Positions 49,817 through 55,113 of a stretch of DNA of 55,113 bases are shown piece by piece. Numbering within the stretch: position 1 is the stretch's first letter; each line of letters starts with the position of its first letter. The translations under genes were made by a program, and so were the position numbers. Location of the stretch: the NCBI GenBank assembly GCA_020161365.1, contig JAIUNU010000020.1, positions 1-55,113 of the forward strand, given 5' to 3'. Origin of the DNA: Pseudomonadota bacterium (GTDB lineage: Bacteria > Pseudomonadota > Alphaproteobacteria > Caulobacterales > Caulobacteraceae). The notes under the pieces are model-generated. The model was not told the origin of the DNA, did no database searches, and saw only the letters and a program-made list of their open reading frames with translations.

Positions 49817-50827
49817 CTAGGTTTTTGGCCCCCTTTCGGGTTGCAGCTCAATGTCGCCGTTCGGCTTCCGGTCGCCCTGCAGGCCGTAATAGGCGGACAG
49901 CGCGGCGATGAAGTCGTCGTTGTCGCCTGTCGAAAACACGCCGCTGATGCGGCGCGTCCGCGGGGCGCCATCGCCCAGGACAATCTTGCTGCGGCTATAT
50001 CGGTTCAGTTCGGCGACCGCGTCTTCGAGCGGCATGTCCTGGAAGGTGACGGTCCCGCTCGTCCAGCTCGTCGCCGTCTGGATGTCCACTGGGGTCGGGG
50101 TTGCGGTCGACGCGTCGGCGGGTTTTAGCGACAAGGCTTCGCCGGGCTTCAGCCGCCAAGTCTTGGCCGTCGCGTCCTTGTCGACGACCTCGACGCTGCC
50201 CTCGGTCAGGGTTATGCGGACGTCCTGGCCAATCCTGCGCACTTCGAAGCGCGTTCCCGTGGCGCGGACGCGGGTGTCGCCGGCCTGGACGATGAAGGGG
50301 CGCTGCGCATTGTGGGCCACCTCGAAGAGCGCCTGGCCGCGCAGCAACTCGATCCGGCGTTCGCTGCCGCTGAACCGCACGCGGACCTGACTGTCGGTGT
50401 CGAGGGTCAGCTGGGAGCCGTCCGCGAGGCGCGTGCTGAAGGATTGGCCGACATCCGTCGCGTAGGTTGGCCGCAGGCTGATGTACCCGCCGGCGACCGC
50501 CGCCACGACGCTGGCGGCGACGAGCGATCCGATGACGACGCGCACGCGCCGCGCGCCCAGACGCATGACCAACCGCCGCCGCTCGGGCCCGCGCGCGAGC
50601 GCTTCGGCTGTCGCCAGGCGGATATCGGGATCGTCCTGCAGCGCCCGGACGCCCCGGCTGATGTCGTCAATGCGGTCGTACTCGGCTCTGTTCTCGGGAT
50701 CCGACCGCCAGAGGGAGAAGGCTTCGAGATCTTCGGTTTCGATCCGGGGATGAGGGTCGTTGAGCAGCGCATGCCAGGCTCCCGCCTCGCGCGTGATGCG
50801 CTCGTTCTTGCGTTGATCCTTGATCAT
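49817..50827 (-). CDS. FecR-family anti-sigma/signal transducer
   Basis: A 336-residue single-pass inner-membrane protein. The N-terminal cytosolic part has the FecR_N motif (ITREAGAWHALLNDPHPRIETEDLEAFSLWRSDPENRAEYDRIDDI), one membrane helix at about 100-120 (VVIGSLVAASVVAAVAGGYISL), and a periplasmic FecR domain (LADGSQLTLDTDSQVRVRFSGSERRIELLRGQALFEVAHNAQRPFIVQAG) plus an STN-like C-terminal segment (FQDMPLEDAVAELNRYSRSKIVL). ATG 50827 is preferred; codons up to 50872 would overlap the sigma gene. It should hold the ECF factor until the receptor signals. It follows the sigma stop by 13 nt. Confidence 0.93.
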   Translation of the reverse strand: MIKDQRKNERITREAGAWHALLNDPHPRIETEDLEAFSLWRSDPENRAEYDRIDDISRGVRALQDDPDIRLATAEALARGPERRRLVMRLGARRVRVVIGSLVAASVVAAVAGGYISLRPTYATDVGQSFSTRLADGSQLTLDTDSQVRVRFSGSERRIELLRGQALFEVAHNAQRPFIVQAGDTRVRATGTRFEVRRIGQDVRITLTEGSVEVVDKDATAKTWRLKPGEALSLKPADASTATPTPVDIQTATSWTSGTVTFQDMPLEDAVAELNRYSRSKIVLGDGAPRTRRISGVFSTGDNDDFIAALSAYYGLQGDRKPNGDIELQPERGPKT

Positions 50828-50840
50828 GACGAGCGCCACC

Positions 50841-51344
50841 CTAGTCCCGCATGGCCGCCGACGTTTTCGCAAGGGCGCGTCGCATCCGATCCTTCACGGT
50901 CCGCTCCGGTATGTTCCGAAGGACCGCGACCTCGCGGTAGCTCAGGCCCTGGATGTGAGTCAGCAAGAATACATCGCGCAACTCTGGCGGTAGGGCCAGC
51001 ACGATTTGTTTTAGCGTCAACGCATCCTCTTGCGACGCGGCCGTAGAGGGCGCGGTGAAAGCCTCCGTATCGGCGCGGCGGCTCTCTTCACGGTGTTCGC
51101 GTCGCGCCCGGTCCCGCGCCAGGTTTTCGGCGATGCGCAGGAGAAAGGCGCGGTGATGGCGGACCTCACCCCGCACTTCCTGGGCGGCGGCGCGCAGATA
51201 GGTCTCGTGCGCCAGGTCGTCAGCCTGATCGCCGTATCGCTTGCGCAGCACGCTACGAAGCCAGCGATCGTAGCGGCGAAACAGCGCCTCCACGGCGGCG
51301 GGCAGGGACGGGCGCGTCGGGGCTGGAGAAGAAAAGCCGTCCAT
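50841..51344 (-). CDS. ECF sigma factor (FecI-like)
   Basis: A 167-residue extracytoplasmic-function sigma factor. Sigma region 2 is LFRRYDRWLRSVLRKRYGDQADDLAHETYLRAAAQEVRGEVRHHRAFLLRIAENLARDRAR and region 4 is ALTLKQIVLALPPELRDVFLLTHIQGLSYREVAVLRNIPERTVKDRMRRAL. It pairs with the adjacent FecR and STN receptor in a FecIRA-type surface signalling system. ATG 51344 has AGGTGG 8 nt upstream; a GTG at 51371 is possible. The likely target promoter is upstream of the receptor and isopeptidase genes. Confidence 0.93.
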   Translation of the reverse strand: MDGFSSPAPTRPSLPAAVEALFRRYDRWLRSVLRKRYGDQADDLAHETYLRAAAQEVRGEVRHHRAFLLRIAENLARDRARREHREESRRADTEAFTAPSTAASQEDALTLKQIVLALPPELRDVFLLTHIQGLSYREVAVLRNIPERTVKDRMRRALAKTSAAMRD

Positions 51345-51385
51345 GGGGCGTTCCACCTGAGATTGCCCCACAGAATCCTACATCA

Positions 51386-51426
51386 AATCCACCTTGAAAA
51401 GGTGTATTCGGAACATAATCCACCTT
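51386..51426. promoter_or_regulatory. Palindrome and direct repeat between sigma and XRE genes
   Basis: CACCTT gaa AAGGTG (51390-51404) is a short perfect dyad. AATCCACCTT occurs at 51386-51395 and again at 51417-51426. The cluster lies in the 151-nt divergent region between the ECF sigma gene and the XRE gene and is lower in GC than its surroundings. It is a likely operator for the XRE protein or a promoter element. Confidence 0.5.
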
Positions 51427-51495
51427 CCTGCGATCTGTCGCTGTCAGGATGCTCGACGAACATTCTCCCCGTTGCGTTGTTGGACGTCAGGGGCG

Positions 51496-51834
51496 ATGTC
51501 GAAACTGGAAGAACAGTTCGGTGAGATGCTCCGATATCATCGGAAGCGCTCCGGCCTCAGCCAAGCTCAACTCGCCGAGAAGATCGATCGCCAACCCAAT
51601 GCGGTGCAGCGGCTGGAAAGTGGTGAAACCGCGCCAACTTTCGACACGCTTGAGCGGCTTGCCGACGCCCTGGATGTGGACGTCCGTGATTTGTTTGGCG
51701 TCGGTGAGTATTCAGCGCGATCTGGCCGTGACGATCCGCTCGCAGCAATCTTCAAGCTGCTCGTCGGGTTGAAGGATCGCGACCTTCAGAGTTTGAACGA
51801 GATGATTGTCGCGGCGCTCAAGCTGCGAAGGTAG
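51496..51834 (+). CDS. Small XRE-family regulator
   Basis: A 112-residue protein with an N-terminal HTH_3 domain (LEEQFGEMLRYHRKRSGLSQAQLAEKIDRQPNAVQRLESGETAPTFDTLERLADALDVDVRDLFGV) and a short helical tail (DDPLAAIFKLLVGLKDRDLQSLNEMIVAAL) that may dimerise. ATG 51496 begins the domain directly; the frame extends to 51394 without support. It borders the lasso cargo on the right and is divergent from the sigma gene. Similar regulators precede the DUF2285 gene in ICE backbones, so it more likely belongs to the ICE than to the cargo. Confidence 0.88.
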   Translation: MSKLEEQFGEMLRYHRKRSGLSQAQLAEKIDRQPNAVQRLESGETAPTFDTLERLADALDVDVRDLFGVGEYSARSGRDDPLAAIFKLLVGLKDRDLQSLNEMIVAALKLRR

Positions 51835-51999
51835 TCGCGTTAGCAACGCACGATCGTTTCCGCCAATCCGGCAACGATACCGAGCCCAATTCCAAACTGT
51901 TGCACTCGATGTGTCGCTCGGCTGCGTGTTGTCAGCCCCGGGCAGGGGCCTGAAGCGAGATTCCGTGCATGCCGTCCGTCGGTCTGGCGGCATACCGAC

Positions 52000-52746
52000 A
52001 TGGCCGCGCCGCTCGCCAGTCGGGGACCGGATCGGACGCCGAGCGCTGGCGCCGGCGGCGGCTGGCGCGCGTTTGTCGGGCTGACGACGCCCGCGCTGTG
52101 CTGGGAATTTCTGCGGCGCAATCCGGCCTATCGCGCGGACTTCGACCACGCCCAGGATACTGGTGCAAGGCTCGATCGCCGCTGGGGATTGGCCGCGCCC
52201 GCTGATCCTGATCTGTCCGCCGATGAGGGAAGGGTCATCTGGCGGCAAGACGTCGCGCCGGGCCTGGTCGTGCCGGTCGAGCGCGCATCATTCGGCGCGC
52301 TACGGCCGCTGCCCCTCGCACGATCCGATATCCGTCAGGGCGAGGACGGGCGCCACGTCCGCCTTCCGAGCGGGCTGCAGGTCCTGCTGCGCGGCGACGC
52401 GCCGGTTGGGGGCCCGCTGATGGTGGTCATGGCCTATGACGCCGACTTCAACCTGCGGATTCGCGCCGTCGATGCGCTCCGTCGCGCCGATTTCACCGAT
52501 GCGCCGCCGGCTTCGCGTCTTGGTCAGGCGCAGAAGGAGCGCCTTGCGCGCTGTCTCTTCGCACTGGATGCGACGCTCAAGGACCGCACTCACCGTGACA
52601 TCGCCCGCGCGCTCTTTGGTCCGAGAGAGACCGAGGGACCGGACTTCGCCACCTCGACGATCCGTGACGTCACCGCACGTTTGGTCCGGCGCGGGCGCGC
52701 CCTGATGTCGGGCGGCTATCTGCGCCTGCTGCGAGCTGGGTTCTAG
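52000..52746 (+). CDS. DUF2285 domain protein (DUF6499 plus DUF2285)
   Basis: A 248-residue protein. Residues about 20-60 (GGWRAFVGLTTPALCWEFLRRNPAYRADFDHA) match the DUF6499-type N-terminal segment, and the remainder the DUF2285 domain (VVPVERASFGALRPLPLARSDIRQGEDGRHVRLPSGLQVLLRG... DATLKDRTHRDIARALFGP). It ends in a winged-helix-like stretch (STIRDVTARLVRRGRALMSGGYLRLLRAGF). Such proteins occur at the same position in many alphaproteobacterial ICEs and are thought to be regulators, on little direct evidence. The start is uncertain because no clear ribosome site precedes ATG 52000. Confidence 0.85.
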   Translation: MAAPLASRGPDRTPSAGAGGGWRAFVGLTTPALCWEFLRRNPAYRADFDHAQDTGARLDRRWGLAAPADPDLSADEGRVIWRQDVAPGLVVPVERASFGALRPLPLARSDIRQGEDGRHVRLPSGLQVLLRGDAPVGGPLMVVMAYDADFNLRIRAVDALRRADFTDAPPASRLGQAQKERLARCLFALDATLKDRTHRDIARALFGPRETEGPDFATSTIRDVTARLVRRGRALMSGGYLRLLRAGF

Positions 52747-52869
52747 CCGGGGCGAATTCGACCCCCGCCTGGTCTTCGCCATCCCTGATCAGGGGCCTTA
52801 TGCGCCAGCCTTTCCTGAAGCCGCCGCCCGATGTCCGGAGCTTTCTGGCGGCTTTCGAAGGATCAGGTC

Positions 52870-53157
52870 ATGTCCCAGATCGATGAGCCGCCGCCCGAGC
52901 GCCTCCTCCTGGCGCCCGAAGCCGCCAAGGTTCTGCGCCTGTCGCCCGCGACCTTGGCCAAGCACCGCTGCTACGGAACAGGGCCGGTTTATCGCAAGAA
53001 CGGCGGGCGGATCCTCTACGCCTTGAGCGATCTGCACGACTGGTCGCGACGGGGCGTGCGCCGGTCGACCAGCGACCGCGACGCCGTCACGACGCGGCCG
53101 GCCCAGGCTCACGCCGCCGTGGCGCCGGCCTATACCGGGCGGTGCGGCGATGACTGA
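52870..53157 (+). CDS. AlpA-like helix-turn-helix protein
   Basis: A 95-residue protein with a MerR/AlpA-type HTH: LLLAPEAAKVLRLSPATLAKHRCYGTGPVYRKNGGRILYALSDLHDWSRRG. Such proteins act as excisionases or activators in ICEs and prophages. GAAGGA lies 7 nt before ATG 52870; the longer frame from 52831 is less likely. The last 8 nt overlap the DUF2840 gene, which opens the conjugation operon. In related elements repA and parA usually follow this HTH gene; they are absent here. Confidence 0.85.
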   Translation: MSQIDEPPPERLLLAPEAAKVLRLSPATLAKHRCYGTGPVYRKNGGRILYALSDLHDWSRRGVRRSTSDRDAVTTRPAQAHAAVAPAYTGRCGDD

Positions 53158-53629
53158 GCGCGCCAAATCCGAGCTGACCCGCGTCGATCTGGTGTTCCTC
53201 GCCGGGCGGATCGAGCGCTGGATCCGCTTTGGCCAGATCGCGGCCGAAGACGTTCAGGACCGCCGCCGGCGCACGGTGATGTTCGCGCCCGGCGAGATCT
53301 TCGCCTTCGTCCGTTGGCGCGCGGAGGCATACGGCACCGTGGATTCCCGGATCGCCATCCTGCGCGCCGTGCGCCCGGGACAGGCGTTCACGACCTATCC
53401 CGAAGTGGCGCCGGGCTCGGAGATCCTGCTGGACGTCCATGGCTGGTCGAAGGTCCAGAGGGTGCTGGAGGCCATCGACAGCGTCGAGCGGGTCGGCGTT
53501 CCGCCGCATCGCGCCGCGCCGGACTATTGGCGTCACGTCGGCGCCCGGGTCGGCGTCGGTCTGCCCGCGCGCGTCTACGACCGCGCCCGTCACCGCGCTT
53601 TCAAATTGCGGCGGGGCATCTTCCCATGA
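53150..53629 (+). CDS. DUF2840 family conjugation-associated protein
   Basis: A 159-residue protein of the DUF2840 family: LTRVDLVFLAGRIERWIRFGQIAAEDVQDRRRRTVMFAPGEIFAFVRWRAEAYGTVDSRIAILRAVRPGQAFTTYPEVAPGSEILLDVHGWSKVQRVLEAIDSVE. Members sit just before the TraF-type peptidase in ICEs and plasmids of Sphingomonadales, Caulobacterales and Xanthomonadales. Function unknown. It starts inside the preceding HTH gene (8-nt overlap), and its stop overlaps the peptidase start (ATGA), indicating coupled translation. Confidence 0.9.
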   Translation: MTERAKSELTRVDLVFLAGRIERWIRFGQIAAEDVQDRRRRTVMFAPGEIFAFVRWRAEAYGTVDSRIAILRAVRPGQAFTTYPEVAPGSEILLDVHGWSKVQRVLEAIDSVERVGVPPHRAAPDYWRHVGARVGVGLPARVYDRARHRAFKLRRGIFP

Positions 53630-54144
53630 GCCGCAGTTGTACTGTTCTCGTCGTCCTCGTGTCTGCGCTCGGCTGCCTGCTGGTGCTTCGACCGGGCTAT
53701 CGGCCGGCGCCGCGTCTGCTGTTCAACACCACCGCTAGCGCGCCGATCGGCTTCTATCTTCTGACGCCAGGACGCTATGCCAAGGGGCAGTTGGCGGCGG
53801 TCTTGCCGCCGCCGGCCTTGGCGACCTGGATGGCGCGGCGCGGCTACCTGCCGGTCAATGTTCCGCTCCTGAAGGAAGTGGCGGCCGTTGGCGGTCAGCA
53901 AATCTGCGGCCTTGGCGATGCGCTGTCGATCGACGGCCAGACCGTCGCCCGCATCCGACCAAATGACCGTTGGGGGCGAACGCTTCCCGCCTACCGGGGC
54001 TGTCGACAGCTCGCCGACGGCGAGGTGCTTCTTCTCAACCGCCATGCGCCCGACAGCCTCGACGGGCGCTATTTCGGCCCGATGCCGGCGCGCCAGGTGA
54101 TTGGCGGCGCACGCCCCCTGTGGACCTGGGAGGTGCGGCGATGA
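53626..54144 (+). CDS. traF: TraF-type S26 signal peptidase
   Basis: A 172-residue membrane-anchored peptidase of the S26 family, TraF subgroup, which processes or cyclises conjugative pilin. The N-terminal helix (TVLVVLVSALGCLLVL) is followed by the catalytic serine segment FNTTASAPIGFY (Ser38) and the lysine in PLLKEVAAVGG (Lys83), with NRHAPDSLDGRYFGPM downstream. Both neighbours overlap it by 4 nt. Its presence indicates a mating-pair formation system encoded further right. Confidence 0.92.
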   Translation: MSRSCTVLVVLVSALGCLLVLRPGYRPAPRLLFNTTASAPIGFYLLTPGRYAKGQLAAVLPPPALATWMARRGYLPVNVPLLKEVAAVGGQQICGLGDALSIDGQTVARIRPNDRWGRTLPAYRGCRQLADGEVLLLNRHAPDSLDGRYFGPMPARQVIGGARPLWTWEVRR

Positions 54145-54962
54145 CCGCGCGGTTATTCCTTTCCTTGTTCGGTCGGTTTGCCGGTCCTTTCCTCGTCCCG
54201 GTCAAAACGGCGTCGGCGGTCGCGCGCAGGCGCGGTCAAGGGCGGCCGCGAGGCCGGCGCGGCACGCGCCTTGTCCTTGGCGGCGACGAGCGCGGCCGCA
54301 CGCTTGTCGTGACCGAGACGATCGGCGGGACGCCGCGCGCCGGGCGCGCGTCTGTCTGGATCTGTTCAGCGCTTGCCGCGCTCACGGTCGGCATAGCGGC
54401 GACGCCCGCGTCGCCCGCACCGGCGGTTGGTCGCGGGCAGAGTATTGCGGCTGCGGTCGAGGAGGCTTCCACCCGGTTTGGCCTTCCCAGCGCATGGATC
54501 TACGCGGTCATGCGCCAGGAGAGCGGCGGGCGGGCTTCGGCGGTGTCGGCGAAGGGCGCGATGGGTCTGCTCCAGCTGATGCCCGCAACTTGGCGTGATC
54601 TGACAAGCGAATTGAGCCTCGGCGATGATCCGTTCGAGCCTCGCGCCAACATCCTGGCTGGCGCGGCCTACATGCGCCGCCTCTACGATCGGTTCGGCGC
54701 GCCAGGGTTTCTCGCGGCCTATAATGCAGGCCCCGAGCGATATGCCCGGACGCTCGTTACAGGAGCGGCCCTGCCGCGCGAGACACAGGATTACGTTCGC
54801 AGGCTTTCGCCTCTGATCGCGCGATCGAGCCTTCAGAGAGACCCAGCTGGTCTGGCCTCGGACTGGCGAACGGCTGGCGTCTTCGTCACGCGAGGAGACA
54901 CTGAGGCTCGGACCGGCGGCGCCTTAGTTCCTGGTGGGCTTTGGACAGCGGTGCGCCCATGA
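54141..54962 (+). CDS. Lytic transglycosylase (SLT family)
   Basis: A 273-residue protein. A basic, low-complexity N-terminus of about 70 residues is followed by a hydrophobic segment at about 71-90 (SVWICSALAALTVGIAATPA), then the SLT domain with catalytic Glu127 (RQESGGRASAVSAKGAMGLLQLMPATW) and AAYNAG at about 195-200. It opens the peptidoglycan for the conjugation apparatus. It overlaps the traF stop (ATGA) and the start of the next open frame, so it sits in the middle of a coupled operon. The C-terminal 40 residues are unmatched. Confidence 0.92.
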   Translation: MTARLFLSLFGRFAGPFLVPVKTASAVARRRGQGRPRGRRGTRLVLGGDERGRTLVVTETIGGTPRAGRASVWICSALAALTVGIAATPASPAPAVGRGQSIAAAVEEASTRFGLPSAWIYAVMRQESGGRASAVSAKGAMGLLQLMPATWRDLTSELSLGDDPFEPRANILAGAAYMRRLYDRFGAPGFLAAYNAGPERYARTLVTGAALPRETQDYVRRLSPLIARSSLQRDPAGLASDWRTAGVFVTRGDTEARTGGALVPGGLWTAVRP

Positions 54963-55113
54963 CCGTCCCGAACGCATCAGGTCGGAAGGGCGAGCAGGGC
55001 AAGCTTGAGGGAGGGCAGGGCCGGTTCAAATGCAACAGTAAGCGTCCGGCCGCTGCACATCCGTCAGGTGTTGACGTGATTTCCGCCGGGATCTTGTCAG
55101 GTGGTGGCTGCGT
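54959..55113 (+). CDS. Partial open frame at the right edge, unidentified
   Basis: An ATG at 54959 overlaps the transglycosylase stop by 4 nt (ATGA), like the joins upstream. The frame stays open for 51 codons to the window end and begins MTVPNASGRKGEQGKLEGGQ. It is rich in Gly, Ser and Lys and I do not recognise it. In related elements a DUF3363-type relaxase follows about here, but this start does not look like one, so it may be a small intervening gene or a different frame may be used. Confidence 0.4.
   Translation, partial: MTVPNASGRKGEQGKLEGGQGRFKCNSKRPAAAHPSGVDVISAGILSGGGC

Larger units (their letters stand above)
31620..55113. mobile_element. Integrative and conjugative element, left part (right end outside window)
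   Basis: The element begins at the tRNA-Thr fragment and integrase and carries ParB, ArdC, DUF736 proteins, XRE regulators, a DUF2285 protein, and the start of a conjugation operon (DUF2840, TraF-type peptidase, lytic transglycosylase). This gene set is typical of ICEs and plasmids of Sphingomonadales and Caulobacterales. A lasso-peptide locus at 40.5-51.3 kb is cargo. No second attachment site or intact tRNA-Thr is seen before the window ends, and no relaxase or coupling protein is visible yet. An AT-rich stretch (31660-31740) with the palindrome GAGAATATTCTC at 31683-31694 separates the junction from the integrase. Confidence 0.85.

Noticed and set aside
1..55113. CRISPR arrays, rRNA genes and insertion-sequence transposases
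   Set aside because: No regularly spaced repeats, rRNA-like sequence or transposase motifs were seen anywhere in the window.

Overview
The window reads as a high-GC alphaproteobacterial chromosome segment, most likely Caulobacter or a close Caulobacterales relative. Reasons: strong G/C third-position bias, many TonB-dependent receptors, the gene families and neighbourhoods listed below, and a lasso-peptide locus of the caulosegnin/caulonodin/astexin type. About 1-31.5 kb looks like resident chromosome. From about 31.62 kb to the right edge the sequence is an integrative and conjugative element (ICE) whose left end lies in the window and whose right end does not.

Chromosomal part. (1) 0.25-6.3 kb: methylmalonyl-CoA mutase (mutA, mutB) and its G-protein chaperone meaB, interrupted by a YbjQ-type gene and two tandem DUF4112 membrane genes. 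(2) 6.5-13.4 kb: a nitronate monooxygenase, a lone DUF2793 gene, a GDT1-family Mn/Ca exporter preceded by a yybP-ykoY-type manganese riboswitch, a fused hydantoinase A/B (5-oxoprolinase-like) and a low-molecular-weight tyrosine phosphatase. (3) 13.4-18.0 kb: a complete set of homologues of the E. coli yjfIJKLMC block arranged as two divergent arms around a twin GCGTACATGT repeat. (4) 18.0-22.6 kb: CutC, a glycosylasparaginase-like hydrolase, a dienelactone hydrolase, a stand-alone LuxR-type HTH protein, a FadR-type GntR regulator and gluconokinase. (5) 22.7-31.4 kb: a carbohydrate-use locus with a large secreted double beta-helix plus beta-propeller protein, a TonB-dependent receptor, a LacI regulator and an MFS transporter. 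Two copies of an operator-like palindrome centred on CCATGG sit upstream of the beta-helix gene and the receptor gene.

ICE part. A 45-nt fragment that is exactly positions 32-76 of a tRNA-Thr(GGU) marks the probable left attachment site. Next come a tyrosine integrase with an extra excisionase-like C-terminal domain, a YjbR-like protein, a large ParB, two intact DUF736 genes and one decayed inverted copy, ArdC, and XRE regulators. Near the right edge a tight, overlapping conjugation operon begins (AlpA-like HTH, DUF2840, TraF-type S26 peptidase, lytic transglycosylase, and an open frame running off the edge).

Cargo. Between two XRE regulators (40.4-51.3 kb) lies an apparently complete isopeptidase-type lasso-peptide system: a GntR regulator, two short precursors with different cores, the frameshifted relic of a third precursor, the B protein (RRE plus transglutaminase-like protease), the C protein (asparagine-synthetase-like cyclase), and on the opposite strand a lasso isopeptidase, an STN-containing TonB receptor, a FecR anti-sigma factor and an ECF sigma factor. 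Each intact precursor has its own near-identical upstream repeat and its own downstream GC hairpin. The layout suggests a mobile make, sense, import and linearise circuit. The precursors, the relic and their duplicated control regions were not read as genes by simple long-frame inspection and are the most interesting content.
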